A DNA stretch of 37,321 bases from Planctomycetota bacterium (lineage in GTDB: Bacteria; Planctomycetota; Brocadiia; JAADGH01), in contig JAADGH010000031.1 in NCBI GenBank assembly GCA_013152475.1, forward strand, positions 1 through 37,321, in the 5' to 3' direction. Both the position numbers and the translations under genes were made by a program. The notes below the pieces were generated by a model. That model made no database searches, was not told the DNA's origin, and saw nothing but the letters and a program-made list of their open reading frames with translations. Shown piece by piece: positions 25,010 to 33,196 of the stretch (positions are counted from its first letter, which is position 1; each line of letters starts with the position of its first letter).

Positions 25010-26695
25010 ATGCATGACTTGTGTGAACTTGCCGTCAGCCGAAGCCTGATCTCCCCCGACCAGGCCGCCCAGTGCGAGGACCTCGCCCGAAACGAGCGCC
25101 TGCCCGTCGCCGACGCCCTCATCAAGGGCGGCTTCCTGGAGGAAGACCAGGCCCTCTCCCTCCTCGCCGGCTACCTCGGCCTGCGCTACGTGCCCAGCCC
25201 CACCGCCGAGGGCATGACCGTCCCGGAACACTTCATCCAGGGCGTCCCCCTCGACTTCGCTCGGAGCTATAACCTGGTGGGCCTGCAAAACGGAGACCGC
25301 CTCTGCATCGCCACCTCCAATCCCCTGGAGCAGCACGCCCTCGACGATGTCCTGGACCTGCTCGGCGGCGAGGCGGAGATCGTCGTCGCCCCCCGGGGTC
25401 AGATCGCCGACCTCATCGCCGAGGGCTACCGCGAGAACGTGACCCAGCGCGGCGAAGCGCTCATCGAGGAGATCGGCCCCGGCGAGACCGAGGCCCGGTC
25501 CGTCGAAGACCTGCTTAAGGTCTCCGACGGCGCCGCCGTCATCCAGCTCGTCAACACCATCCTCCTCAAGGCCGTCAACATGAGCGCCAGCGATGTTCAC
25601 CTCCAGCCCTACGACGACCACATCCAGGTGCGCTACCGCATCGACGGCATCCTCTACAACCGCCTCGAACTGCCCCGGCGCATGCAGGACGAGATCACCA
25701 GCCGCATCAAGGTCATGGGCGGCATGGACATCGCCGAGAAGCGCCTGCCCCAGGACGGGCGACTCACCGTCCGCATCGGCCGCAACGAGATCGATCTGCG
25801 CATCAGCTCCGTGCCCACGTCCTTCGGCGAGCGCATCGTCCTCCGCCTGCTGGACAAAAGCAAGAAACTCTACGAGCTGGAAGAACTGGGGATGGACGAA
25901 TACATCCGCCGCCACCTCCTCCGGCTCATCAACTTCTCCCACGGCATCGTCCTCGTCACCGGCCCCACCGGCAGCGGCAAGACCACCACGCTCTACGCCG
26001 CGCTGAACCGCATCGACTCCGCGGAGCGGAACATCATCACGGTGGAAGACCCCATCGAGTACCACCTCGACGGCGTCAGCCAGATCCAGGTGGAACGGAA
26101 GAAGGGCCTCACCTTCGCGTCGGGACTGCGCAGCATCCTCCGCCAGGACCCGGACGTCATCATGGTGGGCGAAATTCGCGATTTAGAAACCGCCGCCATG
26201 GCCATCCAGGCCGCCCAGACGGGCCACCTGGTCTTCAGCACGCTCCACACCAACGACGCCGCCGGCGCCATCACCCGGCTCCTCGACCTGGGCATCGAGC
26301 CGTACCTCGTCGCCTCGTCGGTGGTGGCCGTGCTGGCCCAGCGCCTGGTGCGGAGGAACTGCCCCGCATGCCGCGAGGCGTCGGATTCCGAACCGGCGAT
26401 CCTGGAGGAGATCGGCCTCGACCCGAAGGCCGCCCACGGCAAGATCCAGCGCGGCCGCGGGTGCGATCGCTGCATGGAAACAGGCTACAGCGGCCGGACG
26501 GGGGCCTTCGAACTGCTGATGAACAACGATATCGTGCACCGACAGATCGTCGAGCGCGCCAGCGCGGCCGACATCAAACGGGCCGCCGTCGAGAACGGTG
26601 TGATGACCCTGAGGATGGACGGCGTCCAGAAGGTCCTCACCGGCATCACCACCCCCGAGGAGGTGCTGCGCGTGACGCAGATGGATCTGTTGTGA
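25010..26695 (+). CDS. gspE: Type II secretion ATPase
   Basis: 561 residues from ATG 25010; AAGGAA lies 13 nt upstream, a weak and distant ribosome-binding site. The N-terminal N1E/MshEN-type domain (LAVSRSLISPDQAAQCEDLAR, LSLLAGYLGLRYV) is followed by the Asp-box region (SASDVHLQPY, DGRLTVRIGR), Walker A GPTGSGKTTTLY near residues 317-328, Walker B DPDVIMVGEIRD, and the His box QTGHLVFSTLHTND. Two CxxC pairs (CPAC and CDRC about 30 residues apart) form the zinc motif of GspE/PilB-type ATPases. It powers pseudopilus assembly at the inner membrane with GspF and GspL. It is separated from gspF by 55 nt carrying a perfect hairpin. Confidence 0.96.
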   Translation: MHDLCELAVSRSLISPDQAAQCEDLARNERLPVADALIKGGFLEEDQALSLLAGYLGLRYVPSPTAEGMTVPEHFIQGVPLDFARSYNLVGLQNGDRLCIATSNPLEQHALDDVLDLLGGEAEIVVAPRGQIADLIAEGYRENVTQRGEALIEEIGPGETEARSVEDLLKVSDGAAVIQLVNTILLKAVNMSASDVHLQPYDDHIQVRYRIDGILYNRLELPRRMQDEITSRIKVMGGMDIAEKRLPQDGRLTVRIGRNEIDLRISSVPTSFGERIVLRLLDKSKKLYELEELGMDEYIRRHLLRLINFSHGIVLVTGPTGSGKTTTLYAALNRIDSAERNIITVEDPIEYHLDGVSQIQVERKKGLTFASGLRSILRQDPDVIMVGEIRDLETAAMAIQAAQTGHLVFSTLHTNDAAGAITRLLDLGIEPYLVASSVVAVLAQRLVRRNCPACREASDSEPAILEEIGLDPKAAHGKIQRGRGCDRCMETGYSGRTGAFELLMNNDIVHRQIVERASAADIKRAAVENGVMTLRMDGVQKVLTGITTPEEVLRVTQMDLL

Positions 26696-26700
26696 ATCGT

Positions 26701-26720
26701 CGGAAGTCTGGCGACTTCCG
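26701..26720. repeat. 8-bp perfect hairpin between gspE and gspF
   Basis: CGGAAGTC (26701-26708), loop TGGC, GACTTCCG (26713-26720). It has no T-run after it, so it is not a typical terminator. It resembles in form the hairpins at 16087-16130 and may belong to the same class of small intergenic repeats, or stabilise the mRNA end of gspE. Confidence 0.5.
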
Positions 26721-26750
26721 CTACGATCTGCATGAAAAGGAGTTGGCCCC

Positions 26751-27965
26751 TTGCCAGTCTTTCAATACCAGGCATTGGACACAAACAGCCGAGGCGTCTC
26801 CGGCTCCATCGAGGCCGAGAGCGCGCGGGAGGCCCGCCGCCTTCTGCGCGAACAGGACATCTTCGTCACGACCCTCAATGAAACGGGGCGCCACGCCCGC
26901 GCCGTCTCCCCGTTGGTCTGGCTCCAAACCCACCGGGCGAAACACGAGGTGGGCAGCTTCACCCGCCAGCTCGCCGCCCTTCTGGCCGCGGGTATGCGTA
27001 TGGCCGACGCCCTTCGCGCCCTCATCGACCAGACCGACAACGCCGCCTTCGAGGCCGTCCTGCGCGACGTCCACCAGCGCATCACCCGCGGCGCCTCTCT
27101 CGCCGACGCCCTGGCCGCCCATCCCGAATACTTCGGGCCCCTCTACACCAACATGGTCCGCGTGGGCGAGGGCGCGGGGAACCTGGACCGCATCCTCGGG
27201 CAGATCAGCGAGTACCTCCGCAGCCACGAGCAGCTCTCGAACAAAATCACCACCGCCATGACCTACCCCATCGTCATGGTCCTTGTCGGCGTCGGCGTGG
27301 TGGCGTTCCTGCTCACATTCGCAATCCCGAAAATTACCGCCGTGCTCCTCTCCGCCGGCAAGACGCTCCCCCTGCCGACGGTCCTCCTTGTGCGCACCAG
27401 CGAGTTCGTCTCGGCCTGGTGGCCGGCCCTCCTCGCCGCGGCGGCCGGGGCATACTTCCTCCTGCGCCTCTTCTTCCGGACCGAACGCGGCCGGCTCTGG
27501 CGCGACGGCCTCCTGCTCCGGCTGCCCGTGATCGGCCCCCTCTGCCAGAAGCTCGCCATGGCCCGGTTCACCATGGCCTTCTCCGTGCTCCTCAAGAGCG
27601 GGGTGAAGGCCCTCGACGCCCTGGAGATGATCGAGGACGTGCCGAACAACGCCGTCATCACGCGCACCGTCCGCGCCGCCCGGGAGGGGATCCTGGCCGG
27701 GTCGGACATCGCCGAGACCCTCGACGGCGGGATCGGCTTCCCGCCGCTCCTCATCCAGATGATCGCCGTCGGTGAGCAGAGCGGGTCGCTGGAGAGTTCC
27801 CTCGACCATATCGCAAAGACCTACGAGGAGGAGGCGGAGACCACCGTGCAGCGGCTGATGGCCCTGTTCGAGCCGGCGATTATCGTCGCCATGGCCGTCG
27901 TGGTGGCGTTCATCGTCCTGGCCATTCTGCTGCCGATTCTCGAGATCAGCGACGTCACATTCTGA
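26751..27965 (+). CDS. gspF: Type II secretion inner-membrane platform protein
   Basis: 404 residues from TTG 26751, supported by AAAGGAG 8 nt upstream. Typical GspF/PilC arrangement: an N-terminal FQYQALDTNSRGVSGSIEAES segment, a first T2SSF helical domain (about 67-190: VGSFTRQLAALLAAGMRMADALRAL, YPIVMVLVGVGVVAFLLTFA as the first membrane span), a middle span near 220 (WWPALLAAAAGAYFLLRLFF), the second T2SSF domain (ARFTMAFSVLLKSGVKALDALEMI), and a final span near the C-terminus (IIVAMAVVVAFIVLAILLPIL). It works with GspE to move pseudopilin subunits out of the membrane. It lies 9 nt before gspG. Confidence 0.96.
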   Translation: MPVFQYQALDTNSRGVSGSIEAESAREARRLLREQDIFVTTLNETGRHARAVSPLVWLQTHRAKHEVGSFTRQLAALLAAGMRMADALRALIDQTDNAAFEAVLRDVHQRITRGASLADALAAHPEYFGPLYTNMVRVGEGAGNLDRILGQISEYLRSHEQLSNKITTAMTYPIVMVLVGVGVVAFLLTFAIPKITAVLLSAGKTLPLPTVLLVRTSEFVSAWWPALLAAAAGAYFLLRLFFRTERGRLWRDGLLLRLPVIGPLCQKLAMARFTMAFSVLLKSGVKALDALEMIEDVPNNAVITRTVRAAREGILAGSDIAETLDGGIGFPPLLIQMIAVGEQSGSLESSLDHIAKTYEEEAETTVQRLMALFEPAIIVAMAVVVAFIVLAILLPILEISDVTF

Positions 27966-27974
27966 GGAAACGAC

Positions 27975-28550
27975 ATGGAACGCAAACGTGCAGAAAGCCC
28001 CCCGGCGCCGCTGAGGGGCCCCCGAATGACGCAGGCTCACGGTAGCCGCACCCTTTGCGGGCGCGGTCTTCGCGCAGGCATAAAACCTGCGCCTGCAAGG
28101 AAACATCCTACCCCCCCCCGCAGCAAACGCGGCTTCACCCTCGTCGAGATCATGGTGGTCCTCGTCATCCTCGGCATCCTGGCCGCCATCGTGGCCCAGC
28201 GCTTCGCCGGCCGGGTGGACCGGGCCAAGCAGCTCGCCGCCGCCACACAGATTCGCATCCTCGAAGATTCGCTGGAGATGTTCTACGCCGACAACGGCTT
28301 CTACCCGACCACCCAGCAGGGACTGCAGGCCCTCGTCAAAAAGCCGGAGAAGGTGAAGTTCTGGCCCGAGGGCGGGTACCTGAAGGACGGCATCCTCCCC
28401 AAAGACCCGTGGGGGAATGACTACGTCTTTACCTCCCCTGCGCCGAACGCCCCCTACACGATCCTCTGCCTCGGCCGCGACGGACGCCAGGGCGGCGAGG
28501 GGCCAGACAAGGACATCACCAACCGGACCATCAAACAGCGGGAAAAGTAG
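27975..28550 (+). CDS. gspG: Major pseudopilin with very long leader
   Basis: 191 residues. The prepilin peptidase site is KRG|FTLVE at residues 51-58 with Glu at mature +5, then a hydrophobic helix (IMVVLVILGILAAIVAQRF). The mature part (about 138 residues) is a typical GspG with FYADNGFYPTTQQGLQALV and the PKDPWGNDYVF calcium-loop region. The leader is 53 residues instead of the usual 5-15 and is made of GC-rich hairpin-like DNA, with a C9 run at 28111-28119 shortly before the cleavage site. No start codon lies nearer than ATG 28026, which still leaves a 36-residue leader. The gene may be correct as is, or a repeat insertion or homopolymer sequencing error may have changed its start. Confidence 0.92.
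   Translation: MERKRAESPPAPLRGPRMTQAHGSRTLCGRGLRAGIKPAPARKHPTPPRSKRGFTLVEIMVVLVILGILAAIVAQRFAGRVDRAKQLAAATQIRILEDSLEMFYADNGFYPTTQQGLQALVKKPEKVKFWPEGGYLKDGILPKDPWGNDYVFTSPAPNAPYTILCLGRDGRQGGEGPDKDITNRTIKQREK
28072..28092. repeat. 7-bp hairpin inside the gspG leader
   Basis: GCGCAGG (28072-28078), loop CATAAAA, CCTGCGC (28086-28092). It is surrounded by other short palindromic stretches from about 28030 to 28100, which looks like intergenic repeat DNA now read in frame as the GspG leader. Confidence 0.5.
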
Positions 28551-28556
28551 AGGGCA

Positions 28557-29105
28557 ATGGCGAAGGGCGGAACCCGAATGAGGATGGTGGAAGAGTCGAA
28601 GAGCCGAAGGGTCGAAGAGCCGGAGTCTTCCTCCTCTTGGGCGGTTCGACCTTTGGGCCCTTCGACCGGCTTCACGCTGATCGAGCTCATGCTGGTCCTC
28701 ATGGTCCTGGGCCTCGTCTATGGCATCGTGTTTTTCCGCCTGGACCACGTGCTCACCCGCTACCGCCTCCGCGGCGCGGCGCGCGACATCTTGGCCACAA
28801 TGCAGCTCGCCCGGTCCCAGGCCGTCTCCCAGCAGCGACCCTTCCGCGTGGTCTTCGACATGGACAACCAGGCCTTCTGGCTGGCGCGAGAGGGCGCCGC
28901 CCCCGCCGCGAAGCGCCCCCTGCCCGAGGGCGTCCGCATCGACCGTGTGACCGTCGCGGGAAGGTCGCGCTCCTCCGGCAGGGAGGCCGTCGAATACACG
29001 TCCGTCGGCGGCGCGCAGAGGGTCCGGGTGGATGTGGCAAGTGACGACGGCAGGACAATCTCGATCCAGGTGGACCCGCTGAATGCCTATGCCCATGTGG
29101 AATGA
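28557..29105 (+). CDS. gspH: Minor pseudopilin GspH
   Basis: 182 residues from ATG 28557. Prepilin cleavage at STG|FTLIE (residues 36-43), hydrophobic helix LMLVLMVLGLVYGIVFF, then a GspH/FimT-like beta-rich body with RLRGAARDILATMQLARSQAVSQQRPFRVVFDMDNQAFWL. The predicted leader of 38 residues contains a 12-bp direct repeat (GTCGAAGAGCCG at 28595-28606 and 28611-28622). An in-frame TTG at 28653 would give a normal six-residue leader, so the real start may be there, although its ribosome-binding site is weak. It is one of the tip subunits of the pseudopilus. It overlaps gspI by 23 nt. Confidence 0.88.
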   Translation: MAKGGTRMRMVEESKSRRVEEPESSSSWAVRPLGPSTGFTLIELMLVLMVLGLVYGIVFFRLDHVLTRYRLRGAARDILATMQLARSQAVSQQRPFRVVFDMDNQAFWLAREGAAPAAKRPLPEGVRIDRVTVAGRSRSSGREAVEYTSVGGAQRVRVDVASDDGRTISIQVDPLNAYAHVE

Positions 29106-29559
29106 CAGGAACCAAAGCAATCGCGCCGGCTTTACCCTCATCGAGATCATGCTCGCCTTAGCCGTTCTCGGTGTCGGCCTGACGGTGCTCCTCGGTGTGC
29201 GGGCCCGGACGCTTCGGTCGATTCGCGGCATCGAGCGCGCCGCCGTCGCCCAGTCCCTGACCGAACGTCTCCTAACGGAGCAGGTGCTCCTGCCGGCGCA
29301 GGTCCCCGGGGCGAAGGAGGGGCGGGTCGAGGACCCGCCGGGGTATTCCTACCGCATCACCACACGCGAGCGCGACCTGCCGCCCGCAAACCAGGACGAG
29401 ATGCCGCGCGCCGAGAAAAAAGAGAAGACCAAGGCCCGGCTCTATGAGATCACGGCAACGATCACATACGGCGACGGGGGCGGAAAGCGCGAGTTCTCAC
29501 TGACCGCCCTCTGGTACGATCAGCCCGTCCTGCGCCAGGCGGAGCAGATGCAGCCATGA
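29083..29559 (+). CDS. gspI: Minor pseudopilin GspI
   Basis: 158 residues. A 16-residue leader ends at RAG|FTLIE, with Glu+5 and the hydrophobic stretch IMLALAVLGVGLTVLLGV. The QSLTERLLTEQVL helix and the C-terminal TATITYGDGGGKREFSLTALW strands fit GspI, a tip-complex pseudopilin that nucleates assembly with GspJ and GspK. Alternative ATG codons at residues 3 and 5 would shorten the leader. It overlaps gspH by 23 nt at the 5' end and gspJ by 4 nt at the 3' end, so translation is coupled. Confidence 0.88.
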   Translation: MPMPMWNDRNQSNRAGFTLIEIMLALAVLGVGLTVLLGVRARTLRSIRGIERAAVAQSLTERLLTEQVLLPAQVPGAKEGRVEDPPGYSYRITTRERDLPPANQDEMPRAEKKEKTKARLYEITATITYGDGGGKREFSLTALWYDQPVLRQAEQMQP

Positions 29560-30236
29560 CCCGGCGCGGCTTTACTCTCCTGGAGGTCCTTCTCACCCTC
29601 GTGCTCCTGGTCCTCGTCCTCGGCGTCCTTCATGCCTGCCTGGGGGCGATCCTCGCCAGCACCGAGCACGGCCGGGCCGTCGCGCGGGCCGCCCTCGAGG
29701 GACGAAACCTCCTGGCCCTGATCGAGTCCGACCTGCGCGGCGCGGTCCTCGTGCCGCCCAAGCCGGCCGCCGAAAAGGACTCGGACGGGAAGCCGGCCGC
29801 CGAGGAGGACCCGAACGCCTTCGTAGCCGAACCGGGGCGCGTGCGGTTTGCCACGGCATCGCCCCCGCGCGGGGAGGGGGCCCATACGCCGCGCGTCGTT
29901 CGGCTCGTCGAGTACACCCTCAAGCCCATCGGCAAGAAGCGCCTCATGCTGACACGCTCCGCCAGGCCGGTGGACGGCGCAGTCTCGGCGGAGGCGTGGA
30001 AGGTCACCGACCGCGTGCGATCGCTCGGCCTCCAGTTCAGCGATGGGAAGGAATGGGCGGATGTGTGGGACAGTCAATCGGCTGGCTGCCTCCCCCGTGC
30101 GGTGCGGATCGACCTGGCGGTCATGGTCGGCAAGAAAACCGGAGGGGCGGGCATTGACCTGCGAGGCGCGGTCGTCATCCAGACGGCCCCCCTCGAGCCG
30201 CCAGAGGAGGAAGAAATGGGGGCCAGGAAGAAATGA
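29556..30236 (+). CDS. gspJ: Minor pseudopilin GspJ
   Basis: 226 residues. A short classical leader MTRRG|FTLLEV with Glu+5, the helix LLTLVLLVLVLGVLHACLGA, then a beta-rich body with IESDLRGAVLV, VEYTLKP and VRSLGLQFSDGKEWADVW, as expected for GspJ. It contains a direct repeat in protein (KPAAEKD / KPAAEED, around residues 70-85). It overlaps gspI and gspK by 4 nt each. Acts in the pseudopilus tip with GspI and GspK. Confidence 0.88.
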   Translation: MTRRGFTLLEVLLTLVLLVLVLGVLHACLGAILASTEHGRAVARAALEGRNLLALIESDLRGAVLVPPKPAAEKDSDGKPAAEEDPNAFVAEPGRVRFATASPPRGEGAHTPRVVRLVEYTLKPIGKKRLMLTRSARPVDGAVSAEAWKVTDRVRSLGLQFSDGKEWADVWDSQSAGCLPRAVRIDLAVMVGKKTGGAGIDLRGAVVIQTAPLEPPEEEEMGARKK

Positions 30237-31204
30237 TTCAGCAAGGCAGGGCCAGAGGGTATCGCCCCCCCATCCGGGCCATCATCGGCCCGACACGCTC
30301 AAACAGGTTTGAACGCGCCTCCCAACGTCACGAAACCGGGGCCGCCCTGCTCATCGCCCTGCTGCTGATCGTGCTGCTCGGGATCATCGTCGCGGAGCTG
30401 TCCCGCTCCATCGCCATCGACGCCCGGGCCGTGCTGAACACGGGGATCGACGCGCAGAATACGCAGGCCGCCCTGGGCGGGGTGCAGTACGCCATGGCGC
30501 TGCTCATGCGCGATGTCCCCTCGGACGCCCCCCTCTCCCTCGACCAGGACTGGGCGAAGAAGCAGCAGATCGAGATCGGCGCGAGCACCGTTACCGTTCG
30601 GATTATGGACGAGGCGAGGAAGATCAACATCAACCACCTCACCCCGGATGCGGACGAGGGGAACGAGCTGGATCGCCTCGCCAGGGCCCTGCGGCTGGAC
30701 GCGAAGGACATCGGCGCAAGGGCCCTGGACTGGATGGACGCCGACGACGAGGGGCCGTTCGAAACCGGCGCGGCCAATCGCCGCTTCCTTTGTCCCGCGG
30801 AGCTCCTGCGGGTCAACGGGATTGACAGAGGCGCGCTTTATGGGGACAATGGGGTGGAGCGGTACCTCACGGTGTGGTCCGACGGGAAGGTGAACATCAA
30901 CACGGCGGCGAAGCCCGTGATCGAGGCCCTCCTGCCCGAGGAAGACACGGACCTGGCCGCGGACATCGTCGAGCGCCGCGAGCAGGAGCCTTTCGCAAAA
31001 GTGACGGAGCTGCAGAGCGTCCCGGGCATGACGGGCGATGTCTTCGGCCGCATCAAGAAGGTGGCGTGCACGGGCGGCGCGGTGTTCATGATCGAATCGA
31101 AGGCCGAGATCGGGCCCATGTCCCGGGCGGTCCGGGCGGTAGTACGGCGGGACGAGGATGTCATGCAGATCATCTTTTTCGACGGGGACCCGTTGCCCAA
31201 ATGA
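30233..31204 (+). CDS. gspK: Minor pseudopilin GspK
   Basis: 323 residues. The N-terminal membrane segment follows HETG|AALLIALLLIVLLGIIVAE; GspK normally lacks Glu+5 and so does this one. The body shows GspK features: MDEARKININ, DWMDADDEGPFE, GKVNINTA (helix-hairpin-helix-like repeats) and the ELQSVPGM segment. The leader of 36 residues is long; its DNA holds a hairpin GGGCC-ATCATC-GGCCC (30277-30292) and a stretch CACGCTCAAACAGG at 30294-30307 matching the end of the 24726-24946 element. No nearer start codon is in frame. The stop overlaps the next ATG (ATGA). Confidence 0.88.
   Translation: MIQQGRARGYRPPIRAIIGPTRSNRFERASQRHETGAALLIALLLIVLLGIIVAELSRSIAIDARAVLNTGIDAQNTQAALGGVQYAMALLMRDVPSDAPLSLDQDWAKKQQIEIGASTVTVRIMDEARKININHLTPDADEGNELDRLARALRLDAKDIGARALDWMDADDEGPFETGAANRRFLCPAELLRVNGIDRGALYGDNGVERYLTVWSDGKVNINTAAKPVIEALLPEEDTDLAADIVERREQEPFAKVTELQSVPGMTGDVFGRIKKVACTGGAVFMIESKAEIGPMSRAVRAVVRRDEDVMQIIFFDGDPLPK
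30277..30316. repeat. Hairpin plus MITE-end-like sequence in the gspK leader
   Basis: GGGCCATCATCGGCCC (30277-30292) is followed by ACACGCTCAAACAGGTTTG (30293-30311), which matches the inverted ends of the 24726-24946 element over CACGCTCAAACAG and is itself near-palindromic with GTTTGAACGCG. It is a probable remnant or relative of that repeat inside a coding leader. Confidence 0.5.
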
Positions 31205-32649
31205 AACGCGCTACAGGGATTGAACTCGGCGACGACGCAGTGACATGCGTGCGGCTTGTCAGACGCGGGCGGCGTGTGCGGGTGGACTCGTTCCTCCACG
31301 TTCCGTTCACGGAGAGCGGCGGGGAGCGCGAGGCCCTGGCGCGGGTCGTCGAAGAACAGGGCCTGACCGGAAAGAAGGTGGCCCTGTCCCTCCCGGCGTC
31401 GGCGGTGTATCTGCGCAACGTGGACTCGCCCATGCGCGCCGAGCGGGCGATCCGAAGCACGATCAAGTCGCAGGTCGAGGCCCTGGTCCCCGTGGACATC
31501 GACGAAACTGTCGTCGATTTCACCCGTCTGACCGCATCCTGCCCGAGGGAGCAGGGCGCCCACGTCCTCGTCGTCGTCGCGCGGAAGGAGGTCTTGCGCA
31601 AGAACATCGAACTCGTCACATCCGCGGGCGTGCGGCCGGCGCGAGCGGGCGTGAACATCACCGACTGTTTCGCAATGACGAATGTGCTGCCGCCGGCCGA
31701 TGGCCCGGCGCTCTTGCTCGACCTGGGCGCAAGAACCTGCAACGCGATTGCCTTCGGGCCGGCGGGCCTGGCCCACGCTCGGGCCTGCCGCGTCGGCGCC
31801 GACAGCGCGGGGACGCCGGACGCGTATACGGCGAAGATCGCCCGGGAGGTGGACCGGATGCTGAAAAGCGCCGCGCTCGGGCAGCCGGACCGCGTGCTGG
31901 TCACCGGCGTCGGGGCGACGTCCGCCGGCGTCATGCCGGCCCTCAACGGGCGCTTCCTGTGCCCCGTGTCGGCGCTCGATCTCTCCGCCGTGTTCATGCC
32001 GGGCGCCAATGAGGAGACGGCGTTCCAGCTGAACCGCCTCGGCGCGGCGGCCTTCGGCGCGGCGCACGCGCTGCTCTGCCGCTCCGATGTCGCGCCCGAC
32101 CTCCTGCGCGACGAATTCGGCGAGCCGGGCTTCACGGTCAAGGCGCGCCGCCCCGCGGCGCTGTGCGCCGTCACGGTGCTGCTCGCGTGCCTGGCGGGGA
32201 ATGTGTTCCTGTTCCATTCCTCCCGCGCCGCTCGGCGCCGGGTCGCGGCGGCCCAAGCGGGTCTGGACGATCTGTGGCGAGGGCTCTACCCGGACGAACC
32301 GCTTCCCGCGGATGTGGCCGAGCGGGTCCGTGTCGATCGCCGCCGCCTGGCCGTCCAGGACCGGGAGTCCCTGTTGCCGGGCCGGCAGTCGGCCCTGGAC
32401 CTTCTGCTAAGCGTGGTGAAGCGCATGCCGCGCGAAAAGATCGCCGAGGTGGCGCGCGTGAACATCTCGCAGGGGAACATCCAGATGGACGTGCGCGCCA
32501 CCTCCTTCAGCGCCGCGCAGGAGATCGCCCAGGCCGTCAATGCCGACCCGGCGTTTTCCGCAAATGCGAAGGACCTGAAGCCGGTCGGCGACAACACCTT
32601 CGCCTTCCGGCTCTCGATCACCATCCAGGGGGAGCCGGCGGATGAGTGA
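31201..32649 (+). CDS. gspL: Type II secretion GspL (PilM-like actin-fold plus periplasmic domain)
   Basis: 482 residues from ATG 31201, overlapping the gspK stop. The N-terminal two thirds is a PilM/GspL actin-like fold: TGIELGDDAVTCVRLV, KVALSLPASAVYLRN, SQVEALVPVDIDETVVDF, ALLLDLGARTCNAIAF, DRVLVTGVGATS. A single membrane span sits near residues 316-338 (ALCAVTVLLACLAGNVFLF), and a short periplasmic domain with a ferredoxin-like pattern follows (RVNISQGNIQMDVRATSFSAAQEIAQAV). GspL recruits GspE to the inner membrane and contacts GspM. An 8-nt overlap with gspM fits coupling. Confidence 0.88.
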   Translation: MKRATGIELGDDAVTCVRLVRRGRRVRVDSFLHVPFTESGGEREALARVVEEQGLTGKKVALSLPASAVYLRNVDSPMRAERAIRSTIKSQVEALVPVDIDETVVDFTRLTASCPREQGAHVLVVVARKEVLRKNIELVTSAGVRPARAGVNITDCFAMTNVLPPADGPALLLDLGARTCNAIAFGPAGLAHARACRVGADSAGTPDAYTAKIAREVDRMLKSAALGQPDRVLVTGVGATSAGVMPALNGRFLCPVSALDLSAVFMPGANEETAFQLNRLGAAAFGAAHALLCRSDVAPDLLRDEFGEPGFTVKARRPAALCAVTVLLACLAGNVFLFHSSRAARRRVAAAQAGLDDLWRGLYPDEPLPADVAERVRVDRRRLAVQDRESLLPGRQSALDLLLSVVKRMPREKIAEVARVNISQGNIQMDVRATSFSAAQEIAQAVNADPAFSANAKDLKPVGDNTFAFRLSITIQGEPADE

Positions 32650-33196
32650 TCGCAGGACCGTCTCGCCGGCCCTTGTTGTGCTGCTGATCGCGGCGGCCGC
32701 GCTGGCTCTCTACGCCACCCGGCGGCGCCTGGATCGGTCGAACACCCTGGCCCTGCAGGCGGACCGGCTGGAACAGGACCTCCGCCAGACGACGCGCATC
32801 GCCGCACAGATCACGGAGCTGCGGAGGTCCTTCGCCAAACGCGAGACCAAGAACGAAAAGATGCTCATCTCCTTTATCGAGAAGATGGCGACAAAGAATC
32901 GGATCTCCATGGCGTCCATCACCATCGACCCCGGCACGGTGAAAGAGGCGGCGCGCGTCAACAAGTTCTACAAGGAAGTGGACACGGTGGTGCGCATCAA
33001 GCAGACGCCGCTCAAAAACACCATCCTCTTCATGGCCGACATGCAGGCCGAAGACCCGTCGTTGAAGCCGAAGCTCCTTTCGCTGATGCCGTCGCAGACC
33101 GGCCCGAACGCCTGGGACGCGCGGGTGGTCATCAGCTACTTCGTGTTCGATGAGGAACCCGAGCGCGGCGGGCCGTCGCCGGAGGGGGGCAAATGA
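32642..33196 (+). CDS. gspM: Type II secretion GspM/PilO-like protein
   Basis: 184 residues. A short cytoplasmic N-terminus, a membrane segment (ALVVLLIAAAALALYATR, residues 9-27), then a coiled-coil-like helix (RLEQDLRQTTRIAAQITELRRSFAKRETK) and a ferredoxin-like periplasmic domain (VRIKQTPLKNTILFMADMQ, ARVVISYFVF). Position after gspL and this layout support GspM, the partner of GspL in the inner-membrane platform; sequence alone would also fit PilO. It overlaps both neighbours by a few bases. Confidence 0.78.
   Translation: MSDRRTVSPALVVLLIAAAALALYATRRRLDRSNTLALQADRLEQDLRQTTRIAAQITELRRSFAKRETKNEKMLISFIEKMATKNRISMASITIDPGTVKEAARVNKFYKEVDTVVRIKQTPLKNTILFMADMQAEDPSLKPKLLSLMPSQTGPNAWDARVVISYFVFDEEPERGGPSPEGGK

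Noticed and set aside
26701..26720. Hairpin considered as a rho-independent terminator after gspE
   Set aside because: No T-run follows, and gspF is clearly part of the same operon.
28055..28420. Alternative-frame ORF through the gspG leader, considered as a frameshifted true start
   Set aside because: It would require a slip at the C9 run and has no supporting ribosome-binding site; it is kept only as a caution on the start of gspG.
26721..29231. 836-codon open frame on the minus strand
   Set aside because: It is antisense to gspF, gspG and gspH, all clearly identified on the plus strand.
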